Assembly (NCBI GenBank): GCA_030765045.1
Contig: CM060974.1
Location: 49,662,839-49,726,838 of the forward strand
Length of the DNA stretch: 64,000 nucleotides
Reading direction: 5' to 3'
Source: Tenodera sinensis
Taxonomy: Eukaryota; Arthropoda; Insecta; Mantodea; Mantidae
This document shows, in pieces, positions 1-9,837 of this stretch. The notes below the pieces were generated by a model. The model did no database searches, was not told where the DNA came from, and saw only the letters and a list, made by a program, of their open reading frames with translations. Each line of letters starts with the position of its first letter. The first letter of the stretch is position 1. A program made the position numbers and the translations under genes.

Positions 1-538
1 TTAAAAAGATTATTATTAACACATAACAGCAGGAATAATGTTTTTCTCAGAAAGATGGAATACTGTGATAGCAGACGCGATTCTTATCTACAGGGTCGTG
101 GTTACAGAATGGAATGCATAAATCAATGTTCCTTTATCACAACATATTTATTCATTAACACTTCGTTATTTTACACTCTCAGCACCATATTAAATAATCA
201 AAGATCTTCACAATTAAATGATTTGGTAGAATCTACACTGGATAAAAGTTTGGTGAAAGTTCCATGTTCACACACTACCAAAAAACACGTCTTATCATCT
301 TGAGCATACAGACGCTAATGAAATTAGTTCTTGGCATCGCTTTGGTACGATACACCACCATTTTTGTATTCATCCGCGCAAATAGTTCTTATTGGTTGAA
401 CACAACAGACTATCTAGTAACAAGAAAACATTGGCTATCCTGAATATTAAAAATAAGTCCCTGATACACCCAAACAAGAACTAGAAATTTATACACTTTT
501 AACAAACATCCACATGAACGATTTAATATTCTGTCTCA
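1..538 (-). repeat. 3' LTR (cut by window edge)
   Basis: This matches 7622-8159 base for base without indels, with two substitutions. On the element strand it begins TGAGACAG at position 538. The terminal 11 bases lie outside the window. Confidence 0.95.
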
Positions 539-552
539 TATGCCCCTTGTTT
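539..552 (-). other. Polypurine tract beside 3' LTR
   Basis: On the element strand the tract AACAAGGGGCATA directly precedes the LTR start TGAGACAG. A G-rich purine run at this place is the normal plus-strand primer of LTR retrotransposons. Confidence 0.7.
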
Positions 553-744
553 TGTTTTTCAAGTTGTCACCTATATCTACAATCTTGAAACACAATACAA
601 TACTTCTCCCTACTCCTCTGATTCAATCACTTTGTACAATATTTTTTTTTTTTTTTTTTTTCTTTTCTTTACAGTCTTCTTCACTGTTTGTCTTTGTCTT
701 TTGCTTTGGCATGATATAGCATGTCTTTATAAATTTCACATATT

Positions 745-1078
745 CAATTACTACATAATACATTCAGTTATTATACAATACGTATTCAGTTATTGTACAA
801 CACATTTAGTTATTATATAACATGTCCAATTATTATACAATACATATTCAGTCATTGTACAATATATCCAGCTATCATACCACATATGTTCTGCTATTAT
901 ACAATACATATTCAGTTATTACACAATACACATTCAGTTTTTGCATAACACATTTAGCTATTACTCAACATATCCAGTTATTACTCAATATATCCAGTTA
1001 TCATACAATACATATTCAGTTATTGTACAACACATATTCAGTTCTTATACAACACATACTCAGTTATTGTACATTTGA
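745..1078. repeat. Degenerate minisatellite, period about 21-24 bp
   Basis: About fifteen diverged copies of a unit like TTCAGTTATTATACAATACA run between pol and the 3' LTR. It lies inside the element's roughly 1.3-kb 3' noncoding part (539-1829), which also has a T run at 643-662. The short plus-strand frames over this segment are low-complexity and antisense to the element. Confidence 0.8.
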
Positions 1079-1829
1079 CATTGACACAAATATAATTTAA
1101 GTGTATCATGGTTTATTATGTGGCTTTTGACTTGTATTCATTGCTATGAGGAGAGAAAAACAGGATACAAATTTTGAGCTAATGATTATGACCATGTTTA
1201 TGGCAATATTTTATTCAGTTCTTTGCCTTCTTTGTCTTATAAGCTTATTATGTATAGGCAGGTTATTGAGTCGGTTCTTAAACTCTGATGTTACTAATGG
1301 TACTATTTTTCTTAATTGGGTTATTATTCATTGTTGTTTGGTTCAACATTTCTTCAAGCTTAGCATTGGCTATATCCATCTTAATTTATGGGCATTGTTT
1401 TTCTGATTATGGTTTTCCTCACTTCACTAATTGTCACTTCTTTGTCTCTTATTTCTATAAGAGAAAACTTCTATACTTATAATTATTCTGTAATTGTATT
1501 ATTTTTCTTCTCCATTTACCCTCGACATCTTTGTGTCGAAATATTATCTCTTGTCATCATAATTGATTCCTTTTTATTTTTGTCCCTGACATTCTTATGT
1601 CAAAAACATATTATCTTCCGTCGCTATAATTCATTTATTTAATGACAATCAGTGTCCTCATCTGTCTTTGTTGACAATGCTCTTTGTGGTCGATATAGCC
1701 AATGACTGTGTTGGTTTTCTTCCTTGTTGTAATTCCTAATCTGAACATAATTTTCTATAAGTAACCCATTAAAAATTGTTATCTTCCTTCATCTCTACTA
1801 CTCCTGCCTTACACATTTGTTGGCAAAGA

Positions 1830-4800
1830 CTATTTGGTCCTTTCTTTGTATGGCTTCAATTTATTTTTATGGTATCTTCCTACCAACTTGCCATTTGTAT
1901 TCTGTAGCTCATACGTGTGGTCACCCAGCTGTTTTGTTATGACCAGTGGTCCAGTATACAATAGCTCCATCTTTCCAGATCTCTTCTCAGATGCCTTGGA
2001 TGCTTTGTGACTTTTTAAGAGCACTTTTTCTCCAATTTGTGGGGACCATTTCCTGAAGAATCTTTTTACCTTGTTCCTCCCTTTTTCAGCCTTTTGCTGC
2101 AATCTTCTGAATGCCAATTGACATTTTTCCTTCTCTGACAATTCTCTTTGGGCAGCCATCGTAGTGTCAATGTCAATTGTCAATCTCTTGGGTTTCGTGT
2201 TGGTCATCAATTCGATTGGGGCGAACTTGGTCGTGGGGTTCACCGAATGGTTAATCACCTCCTCTATGTATCCGCATTTTTCCGTCCAGGAAGTGTGGTC
2301 TCTGTGGCAGAGTAGGCGGAAATATATATTTATATCCCTCATGGTCCTCTCAGTCGGGTTTCCTTGGGGATAATACGCCGAGGAATAGTACAACTTTATT
2401 CCCAATGTTTTTAAGGTGTTCTGGAACAACTTACTTTTATGCATTGTTGCATTGTCCGATAGAATACATTTTATCCTCCCATATTTTGGGATGTAGTCCT
2501 TGACGATTTTATCTAGGCAAGTTCTGCTTTTAATGTTCTTAATGGGGTATATCTTGGTGAATTTTGTGAAAACATCAAACATGACAAAGATGTATCTGTT
2601 TCCATCTTTCCCCCTTGGTAGCTCTCCATGCTCGTCAATACACACCAATGCATTTTTCTCGTTCCTTACGATGGATTGTGGAACGACATCGTACCTTACA
2701 TTAATTGGCTTGGCCTTCTGACATAGGTCGCATGAGGAAATTAACTTCCTGACTTTCTTGCCAAGATGTTTGATGTACAATACTTCCTCGATTGCAAGCA
2801 TTGTTCTCTCAGTACCAGAGTGAAGCATCGAGTGGTGGAATGCCAAAATGACCCTGTCCTGTAAGGAATTTGGTACCATCATTTTCCACTTCCTTACGTC
2901 GCGACCATGCAATTTAAATAGGATGTTCCTAAATTTGCCTATTTTGGCTTCCAATTTTGGTATTATGTCTGGAGCCTTGTCGAATAGCCTCTTCAATTCA
3001 GGGTCTTCTTGTTGTAGCTTCGCTATGTTTTTGAAGTCTTGTAAGATTTCGTTGCTTTCTTTGCTATTTATCTGCATGATTTTAATTTCATGGTGTGGAT
3101 TGTATATCGTCTCGGGTATATGACTCTCCGACCTTAACCTTGACAATAAGCCACTGAAGATGTTCTCCTTTCCCGGGATATGTTTGACCTCTATGTCATG
3201 TGATGTTATCTCATGTATGTACCTTGAGATTTTGGAGTTGGTTAGCTTGCATTTTTGAATGAAGGACAGGCTTACGTGATCTGTATATATAATTATTTTA
3301 TAATGATATATATATTGTCTGAACTTTTGTAACGCAAAATGGATTGCACCTATTTCTAATTCGGTTATGCAGGCATTGGCTTCTATCTTGTTTAAAAATC
3401 TAGAAGCTGTGGCAATCACATGTTTGTTGCCATCTGCATCTTCTTGTGCTAATATTGCTCCATATGAGTGCGCACTAGCATCGGTGTATACTAGAAAAGG
3501 TGAATTTGGATCCGGTCGTTCCAGGAGAATACTGTGCTTGAAAAGTTCTTTGATATTCTCAAAGGCCACTTGGTGTTCAGCATTCCATTCCCACTTAGTA
3601 TCTTTTTTCAACAGTGCTCTAAGGGGTACCAATTCCTTAGCGTAGTTGACCACGAATTTTGACTGGTACTGTAAAATGCCCAGAAACCTTCTCAACTGTT
3701 TTAAGTTACGTGGGGGTGGTATATGCTCTATGGCCTTGACCCTCTCCGGATTAGGTTGTATACCATCAGGTGTAATGATGTGGCCTAGAAATTCAGCCTC
3801 TTTGACGAAAAATTCACACTTTTCCAAATTTAGGGTCATGTTGCTTTCCTGGAACCTGGACAATACATAATCTATGTGATGTAAGTGTGACTCGGGATTC
3901 TTGCTGTATATCAAAAAATCGTCGACATATTGCGTTACAAAAGTCTCGATAGTATCCCCAAAAACTTTGTCTAGAGCCCTCAGTAGTGCACTGCTACTGG
4001 TCGATAGTCCAAAGGCACATTTTAAAAAATGGTATACCTTTCCTTTGTGCAAGAAACAGGTATATTTCCTGACATCTGGATGAAGAGGAATTTGCCAGAA
4101 TGATGCTGTCAAGTCAAGACTTGTAAAATGTTGACCTCCCTTCAATTTCGATATTAGTTGGTCTACCCCCTCAGGCCTGTAATGATCTGGCAAGGTATGT
4201 GCATTTATCTTCCTTGCGTCAATGGTCATCCTCAATTTTCCCTCTTTCTTATGGACCCATACCACCGGATTCACGTAACATGAGTCCGACGGCTCTATTA
4301 TTCCGTCCGCTAACATTTTCTGGATCACTCTGTCAGCTTCCTCCCTGATGGAGTTGGGGATGGGCCTGGATTTATGTGAATAGGGGGTGATATCTGTTAC
4401 TGTAAATGTATGTACGTACTTATTACACGTACCTGGCTTTTTATTAAAAACTTTCCTGTTTTTAAGCAATATTTTCCTAAGTTGGTTCCTTTCCTCTTCA
4501 GAGATGCCATGTGCCCCCCAGACCTTCTCATCGATTAGCTGTGACATCGATTCTTCTCCATCTGTTGGTAGTGGTTCAGGTTGGTAGTTGTCCGAGGTAA
4601 CATACTCGTCTTCTGTGCAGATCCAATGGCTGCAAACATTAGTTTCCTCCTCGCTCGTCCAACCTGTTTTCTTCTTATTTACCCTTAGGTCTACCAACCT
4701 ATTCTCGTGGACATTGATGTTCTCCACAAAGAATTGTTCATCCGGATGGATCCCTGTCTGGTCTGGTTCCTCCTGGCATGTTTCTTCCTCCAGGAACTTC

Positions 4801-5204
4801 GCAGTGCATTTTGAGGCTCCTTCCTTAATAATAAATTCATGTAGGTCATAATTAATCACCGACCTCCAAAGGTTGAGCAAATCACTGCCAATGATTAGGG
4901 TAGCTGTTAGTCTAGGTATTACTAGGGCAATGAAATCGAACTTCCAACTTCCGATTTCTATTACCAGCCTTACCTGGTATTTAACATGTTCCTTTTTCTT
5001 GCCAATTGCTGTGCTGCAATACACTCCACACACAGGCAAGAATTCAGCATTTCTTTTAGTTATCAGTTCCTGGAATAGCTGTTCGTCATATACTGATGTG
5101 CTGGCTCCTGTATCAATCATCGCTGGCAATTCGATACCCCATACCTTCAGCCTAATCATTGGTGGATTGGTTATTTCCTTTCTTTCACTTGCCTGTCTTC
5201 TCAA
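1830..5204 (-). CDS. pol: Pol polyprotein: protease-RT-RNase H-integrase
   Basis: An uninterrupted 1124-codon frame. Protease active site DTGA at residue 31; RT core about 270-460 with YVDD at 426-429; RNase H from YTDAS (Asp575) to about 690; integrase zinc motif with His791/His795 and Cys825/Cys828, then catalytic Asp857, Asp917 and Glu952 (D,D35E). The C-terminus has a GPY/F-like stretch (YTGPLVI). The listed start is a TTG; the frame stays open back to about 5287 and overlaps the gag end in -1 register, so translation as a Gag-Pol fusion by -1 frameshift is likely. RNase H has FSGLLSR where most relatives have ADALSR, so its last acidic residue may be lost. Otherwise no lesion is seen. 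Confidence 0.95.
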   Translation of the reverse strand: MRRQASERKEITNPPMIRLKVWGIELPAMIDTGASTSVYDEQLFQELITKRNAEFLPVCGVYCSTAIGKKKEHVKYQVRLVIEIGSWKFDFIALVIPRLTATLIIGSDLLNLWRSVINYDLHEFIIKEGASKCTAKFLEEETCQEEPDQTGIHPDEQFFVENINVHENRLVDLRVNKKKTGWTSEEETNVCSHWICTEDEYVTSDNYQPEPLPTDGEESMSQLIDEKVWGAHGISEEERNQLRKILLKNRKVFNKKPGTCNKYVHTFTVTDITPYSHKSRPIPNSIREEADRVIQKMLADGIIEPSDSCYVNPVVWVHKKEGKLRMTIDARKINAHTLPDHYRPEGVDQLISKLKGGQHFTSLDLTASFWQIPLHPDVRKYTCFLHKGKVYHFLKCAFGLSTSSSALLRALDKVFGDTIETFVTQYVDDFLIYSKNPESHLHHIDYVLSRFQESNMTLNLEKCEFFVKEAEFLGHIITPDGIQPNPERVKAIEHIPPPRNLKQLRRFLGILQYQSKFVVNYAKELVPLRALLKKDTKWEWNAEHQVAFENIKELFKHSILLERPDPNSPFLVYTDASAHSYGAILAQEDADGNKHVIATASRFLNKIEANACITELEIGAIHFALQKFRQYIYHYKIIIYTDHVSLSFIQKCKLTNSKISRYIHEITSHDIEVKHIPGKENIFSGLLSRLRSESHIPETIYNPHHEIKIMQINSKESNEILQDFKNIAKLQQEDPELKRLFDKAPDIIPKLEAKIGKFRNILFKLHGRDVRKWKMMVPNSLQDRVILAFHHSMLHSGTERTMLAIEEVLYIKHLGKKVRKLISSCDLCQKAKPINVRYDVVPQSIVRNEKNALVCIDEHGELPRGKDGNRYIFVMFDVFTKFTKIYPIKNIKSRTCLDKIVKDYIPKYGRIKCILSDNATMHKSKLFQNTLKTLGIKLYYSSAYYPQGNPTERTMRDINIYFRLLCHRDHTSWTEKCGYIEEVINHSVNPTTKFAPIELMTNTKPKRLTIDIDTTMAAQRELSEKEKCQLAFRRLQQKAEKGRNKVKRFFRKWSPQIGEKVLLKSHKASKASEKRSGKMELLYTGPLVITKQLGDHTYELQNTNGKLVGRYHKNKLKPYKERTK

Positions 5205-5281
5205 GGTACCTACATTACATTGGTCAATATTGCCCCTGCTGCCACACAGGTCAACTTCCGGGACACAAAGTTGACTTGTAC

Positions 5282-6985
5282 TTAGTTTTCCTGGGCGTTG
5301 GAGGTGATCGTCGTTTCTGTATTCTGCGCAGCATCGGTCCTATCCGGCACATTTTCATTCTGTTCCTGTTGTCTTACATTGTCGGTGTTCCATTGATTTC
5401 TGCCCCTTTGACGTGAACCCCTATTGTATGACGGCCTTTGGCTGTTCAAGTATTCCCTACAGAATCGTATATGATTCACTTGATGGGTACGGTCTCCTGG
5501 TCTTCCACGATCATATCTATGCGTTCTGTATCTCGATTCACCCCTTGGTATTGTGTCGTGGTACCGCTGTCTTGTGATCTCCATCCTCTCGCCATGATTA
5601 TGTGGTTGTGGTAAATGGTGTGCCCCTCTCCCCCTTTCATGGGTGCTCCTAGTATTTCTATGTTCTCCCTCACTCTGGTTGTTCGTAGCCGTGCTCCGGT
5701 TTAAGTTGGGTGAGCTTGGGTGACCGTTCCTATGTCTATGCTCATTAGGCCGACCATTTTGTGTTTCGAAGGCTGTCAGCAATTCTATCATATCTGCAAA
5801 ATCTACTGGCCTCGCAACAATTAACCCTGTTCTCACTGTGTCTGGGAAATGTCTTGTTATGCTGGTAATTAGTTCTGCTTCCGACAAGTTGGGGTCTAAT
5901 AGCTTTCCTTTGTTGGCTACCTTCATAAAATAATCGACTAGCGATAACCCTTTGGTTGGATCATATCTACCTGTCGCTAGCTCTACCCTAGTTTGGTTTT
6001 GCTTAGCTGGGCCCCAATACCTTGATAGGAATAAATTTCTGAATGAGCTATACGACTCATGACCAGCTAGTGTTAACCTGAGCCATTCTAATGCCTTGTT
6101 TTTTAAGCTTTTCTTAACTATCATCATCCTAAGCTCGTTTGGTATCCTTTTCACTTTAAAATATTCTTCCATCTCTTTAACAAAGAGTTTTGGATCGTCT
6201 CCCTTCTCCTCGTCAAATGTAGGTGGTGTGATTTCATGTAATATGCTGTTGGTGTAACATGTGTTGTGTGTCGTGTCATTGTTTGGTTGTGAACCTCTTT
6301 CTCTGTATGGTGATTCAACATTTTGTACATTATTCAAGTAACTCTCATCTTGTACATTACTTACATCTAAATCATCTTGCCTTTGTAGTGCATTCACAAC
6401 ATCATTTACATTAGCCAAACTTTCTTTCCCTTTTTTCATTTCTTCACAAATTGATTTTAAATCATTCTTTATTTCTAAGTGGCTTTGTTTCATATCATTT
6501 ATAGCATCCTGTTGTGAATGCATCACATCAGTCATCGTCTTAATTTTAGGAATTACAATTTGTTCTACAGTTTCATTAATAATGTCTTTCTTTACTACCT
6601 CAATCTCTTTCCTTAATTCCTCAGTTATTTCTGCTTTTACATTTGTAATCTTACAGTCTACACTTGTATTACATTCTGTTATTTCATCTCTACATCTAGC
6701 AATTTCTCCTTCTAATACAATCTTATTTTCTCTCATTTCTGATTCTATTTTTCCCATCCTATCTCCTACGATTTCTATCCTAGCTTCTAAGGCTTCCTTT
6801 GTTTCATTTAAGTTTTTATGTACTAATTTTAAATTAGTTTCCATTACTTTCATATTTTCTTTACACTCCTGTCTTCCTAATTCTATTTTCTGTTCTAAGT
6901 TCTGTCTTCCTAATTCTATTTTCTGTTCTAAGTTCTGTCTTCCTAATTCCATTTTCTGTTCTAAGTTCTGTCTCACTTCCTCCAT
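5282..6985 (-). CDS. gag: Gag main segment (567 aa)
   Basis: The start chosen is the first ATG in this frame, but the frame is open for about 30 bases upstream and probably continues the 7018-7308 segment. Residues 1-45 hold three or more copies of an 11-residue unit (RQNLEQKxELG), followed by a long predicted coiled coil to about 210. Residues about 255-400 look like a retrotransposon gag/capsid domain (PTFDEEKGDDPKLFV, then ALEWLRLTL). The C-terminus is Arg/Gly/Asn-rich and likely binds RNA; no CCHC knuckle is visible. Protein of the retrotransposon particle. It ends at a stop that overlaps the pol frame. Confidence 0.85.
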   Translation of the reverse strand: MEEVRQNLEQKMELGRQNLEQKIELGRQNLEQKIELGRQECKENMKVMETNLKLVHKNLNETKEALEARIEIVGDRMGKIESEMRENKIVLEGEIARCRDEITECNTSVDCKITNVKAEITEELRKEIEVVKKDIINETVEQIVIPKIKTMTDVMHSQQDAINDMKQSHLEIKNDLKSICEEMKKGKESLANVNDVVNALQRQDDLDVSNVQDESYLNNVQNVESPYRERGSQPNNDTTHNTCYTNSILHEITPPTFDEEKGDDPKLFVKEMEEYFKVKRIPNELRMMIVKKSLKNKALEWLRLTLAGHESYSSFRNLFLSRYWGPAKQNQTRVELATGRYDPTKGLSLVDYFMKVANKGKLLDPNLSEAELITSITRHFPDTVRTGLIVARPVDFADMIELLTAFETQNGRPNEHRHRNGHPSSPNLNRSTATNNQSEGEHRNTRSTHERGRGAHHLPQPHNHGERMEITRQRYHDTIPRGESRYRTHRYDRGRPGDRTHQVNHIRFCREYLNSQRPSYNRGSRQRGRNQWNTDNVRQQEQNENVPDRTDAAQNTETTITSNAQEN

Positions 6986-7017
6986 TTTCTGACCTAAACT
7001 TTGTTCTATGTCCTGTT

Positions 7018-7308
7018 TTAATTCTGTTCCATTTTCTGATCTAATTCTTTTTTATTATTTTCCAAGTCCTCTCTCACTCCCTCTATTTTCTGACCTAAAC
7101 TTTGTTCTAGTCTTTCAAACATGATCATTAATAACCTTTGGTCTTTGCTTATCGCTAGCTGTTCCTCACCTTCTGATTCTACCTGATAACTAGGCCTATC
7201 TGCCCCTTCCCCCACTCCTGTTTCTATCTCTTTTCGCGACATTTTAATTTCTTTATTCAATTCATTTAAGGTTAAAAGTCCCACTACTTTGCCGCTTCTC
7301 AGTAACAT
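7018..7308 (-). CDS. gag: Gag N-terminal segment (96 codons, then stop)
   Basis: First ATG after the primer site; about 275 bases of leader precede it. The product begins MLLRSGKV and ends in a charged helical stretch (ENNKKELDQKMEQN). The helical pattern of xLxQKMEx repeats continues in the downstream ORF (5282-6985) in the -1 frame, so both pieces belong to one gag. The TAA at 7018-7020 either is a lesion in this copy or marks a frameshift inside gag; I cannot tell which. No other start is plausible because this ATG is first in the leader. Confidence 0.75.
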   Translation of the reverse strand: MLLRSGKVVGLLTLNELNKEIKMSRKEIETGVGEGADRPSYQVESEGEEQLAISKDQRLLMIMFERLEQSLGQKIEGVREDLENNKKELDQKMEQN

Positions 7309-7582
7309 AAAAATGGAAATAAAATGTATGTGAAAACAAAACTTTTTGATCCTACTTTCTTTTCCGTTGGTTCTTCGTCCAGTTATTTACGTCTCCTGGG
7401 TAGTTGGCTTCGCTAGATGATCTCCGGTGTTTTTCCCACGTTGGTTCTCCGTGTATCGATGTTCTGATGTATCGTTGATATCAAACGATGGTCTAATGGC
7501 GTCTTTTTCCTGCACGATGAGATGGCGTCACTTGATATTTTATCGTGTTTTCAATACTCGTAATTTTGCATTCCATTCTAAA

Positions 7583-7607
7583 TTCGAGTTCCACGTTGGG
7601 TAAGCCA
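7583..7607 (-). other. Primer binding site, Lys-tRNA-like
   Basis: Three bases after the LTR edge the element strand reads TGGC, then CCCAACGTGG, then CTCGAA. These blocks match the 3' end complement of arthropod tRNA-Lys(CTT), with small differences between blocks. Position and match support minus-strand priming by Lys-tRNA. Confidence 0.75.
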
Positions 7608-7610
7608 TTT

Positions 7611-8159
7611 TGGTGCGGTTTTTAAAAAGATTATTATTAACACATAACAGCAGGAATAATGTTTTTCTCAGAAAGATGGAATACTGTGATAGCAGACGCG
7701 ATTCTTATCTACAGGGTCGTGGTTACAGAATGGAATGCATAAATCAATGTTCCTTTATCACAACATATTTATTCATTAACACTTCGTTATTTTACACTCT
7801 CAGCACCATATTAAATAATCAAAGATCTTCACAATTAAATGATTTGGTAGAATCTACACTGGATAAAAGTTTGGTGAAAGTTCCATGTTCACACACTACC
7901 AAAAAACACGTCTTATCATCTTGAGCATACAGACGCTAATGAAATTAGTTCTTGGCGTCGCTTTGGTACGATACACCGCCATTTTTGTATTCATCCGCGC
8001 AAATAGTTCTTATTGGTTGAACACAACAGACTATCTAGTAACAAGAAAACATTGGCTATCCTGAATATTAAAAATAAGTCCCTGATACACCCAAACAAGA
8101 ACTAGAAATTTATACACTTTTAACAAACATCCACATGAACGATTTAATATTCTGTCTCA
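7611..8159 (-). repeat. 5' LTR, 549 bp
   Basis: Complete LTR with TG...CA ends on the element strand (TGAGAC ... GCACCA). A TATAAA box lies at 8108-8113 and an AATAAA signal at 7768-7773 (both minus strand), in the right order for start and polyadenylation of the element RNA; the exact U3/R/U5 limits are inferred. The flank beyond 8159 is host DNA. Confidence 0.93.
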
Positions 8160-8750
8160 CATATAAGCATTGGGCAGTGTAAAATACTGTTTTAATGGTC
8201 AGAGAAATACATTTTTAGAAGATCTAGATACCAATTAATAATGTGGTTAATGATATATTAAACAGAACATAATGTAGTTGTACATTACTTCAATATGAAG
8301 CAACTGTTTGCAGCTAGCAGTGTTACCATGTTGTTTTGTTCCAAGCATTATTCAATATTGCCATGTCCCCATTAACTCAATTTCTAGCTGTGTGCATTTA
8401 TTCACTCCATTCTCCATTCCTGATAAAGACTGGAGAATTAAACATGTATATTAATTTTGTATTTCTAAAAATAAATAACTGAAAGGTGAGGATTGAACCC
8501 CTGGCAGCCACAAGTTCTCAATTCCTCAGATGCAATACGATCCTCTCAGCTAATCTTTACTTGGACATTCATGCTCTATGAATATGCTATTAAGTTTTAT
8601 TGTCACTAACATGGCAGCTAATTTCACTGCAAGGTACAATGTTTGTAGCACTTTTAGAAAGAGCTTAAGAAGTTTGCTTTTTTTCTAGATATTGATTGAC
8701 AATTCTTTAAAGGAATAAAGAGTGAGAACATTTCTATAACAAACATTTTT
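8160..8750. other. Noncoding; possible tRNA-like SINE remnant
   Basis: Host flank of the LTR element with no coding signal. At about 8483-8565 there is a reversed tRNA-like pattern (GGATTGAACCCC, then CCTCTCAGCTAA), which could be a decayed SINE head on the minus strand. Weak. Confidence 0.3.
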
Positions 8751-8760
8751 AGCATATTAT

Positions 8761-9102
8761 TATTATTGCCCGCCTCTGTAGTGCAGTTGTTAGCGTGCTT
8801 GCCTCTGGTGCGGAGGACCGGGTTTCAATTCGGGTGAGGTCTGGCACAGGGTGTACTCAGTCTCGTTGGGTCCCAAGGGGACTAATTGAGGAGCTACTTG
8901 ATGGCGAAGTAGCAGCCCCAGGTTGAGAAGGCCTAATAACTGGCCAGGCTTGCTCGGGTCGCTGACCACGTCCCACCCTCCAGTACTGTACTCCACCAAT
9001 GACACCTGTAGTGGGTGGAGGTGGGGACACAGCAGCTGGGCTGCAGGCCTTGGCCCTTCATGGGCTGTTGCGCTGGGGGGTTGATCATCATCATCAGTCC
9101 TC
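8761..9102 (+). mobile_element. tRNA-derived SINE, family 1
   Basis: Starts with a tRNA-like A box (TAGTGCAGTTGTTAGCGTGC) and a B box (GGGTTTCAATTCGGG), continues with a 250-bp body and ends in (ATC)n. A second copy in reverse lies at about 44248-44812. The near-duplication AGCATAkTAT at 8751-8760 and 9103-9112 fits a target duplication. Confidence 0.8.
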
Positions 9103-9112
9103 AGCATAGTAT

Positions 9113-9826
9113 CTTTCAGCTCTTATATACATTTTATATTTATATTTTCTTATTTACAAGCCCAGTATGCTATACTCTCAACAGCTAGGTTGTCTGCCCA
9201 GAAGAACCAATTTTATTTCTTTCATTTTGCATGCCATTGTCTCAAAGCATCTCCACCATTTCTGTCTTAATTTGTGAAAATACACTACTGGGTTATGTTA
9301 TCTAATTCTACTTTCCTATAGCCAGTTCTCTTTTCTGTAAGTCAAACAATTTTTTTACAAATAAATCCTTTCTGTATGTTTGAATTCTTCTGTTATAGGG
9401 TGAAGGCTTCCCTCCAGTAACATCTTCAAGGTAAGGTTTGTCTCCACTAAAGTTTTAGTTAATGGGGTCATACTTCTTATGTGATATGTTCTTTTAATAC
9501 TTAAATAAGTCTCACATTTACATTGTAGCAGGTGTCTTATTGTGTTCGTGAACTGAAACAAAAGAGAATAACGTATTTCATAATTTTTATTAAAACATCT
9601 TTTATACGCTATTTGTTTTCTTTGTGTTACCTTTTAAAACTCCTGATGGTGGAGCAATACGTGTAACAAAGTTCCAATATGTTTCCTCTGTATTCTTGTT
9701 TTAAATGGTGTTGAGATGGTAGTTTTAACTATTATTTCCAATTTTACTTTAATAGATTTTTACATGGTACAACCTACATTATAAAAGTGTATCTTACTAA
9801 AACATATGGTTTACATCAGATGATTC
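9113..9826. other. Noncoding, nothing recognised
   Basis: AT-rich, short spurious frames only, no repeat seen elsewhere in the window. Confidence 0.5.
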
Positions 9827-9837
9827 TTTTTTGTATA

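Larger units (their letters stand above)
1..8159 (-). mobile_element. Ty3/mdg4-type LTR retrotransposon, nearly complete
   Basis: A direct repeat of about 540 bp bounds a minus-strand gag and pol. Domain order in pol is protease, RT, RNase H, integrase, which is the Ty3 (Metaviridae) order. A primer site resembling the 3' end of Lys-tRNA follows the 5' LTR and a polypurine tract precedes the 3' LTR. The left LTR lacks its first 11 bases because the window starts inside it, so the target duplication cannot be seen. The LTRs differ at only two aligned positions of 538 (336/7957 and 357/7978), so the insertion is recent. The clade cannot be fixed by eye; a Lys primer fits the mdg4 and Osvaldo groups. 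Confidence 0.95.

Noticed and set aside
745..1078. CRISPR array
   Set aside because: Units are contiguous and diverged with no spacers, and the DNA is eukaryotic.
632..1642. Plus-strand hydrophobic frames that look like small membrane proteins
   Set aside because: They lie antisense to the 3' noncoding part of the LTR element, in low-complexity T-rich and minisatellite DNA.
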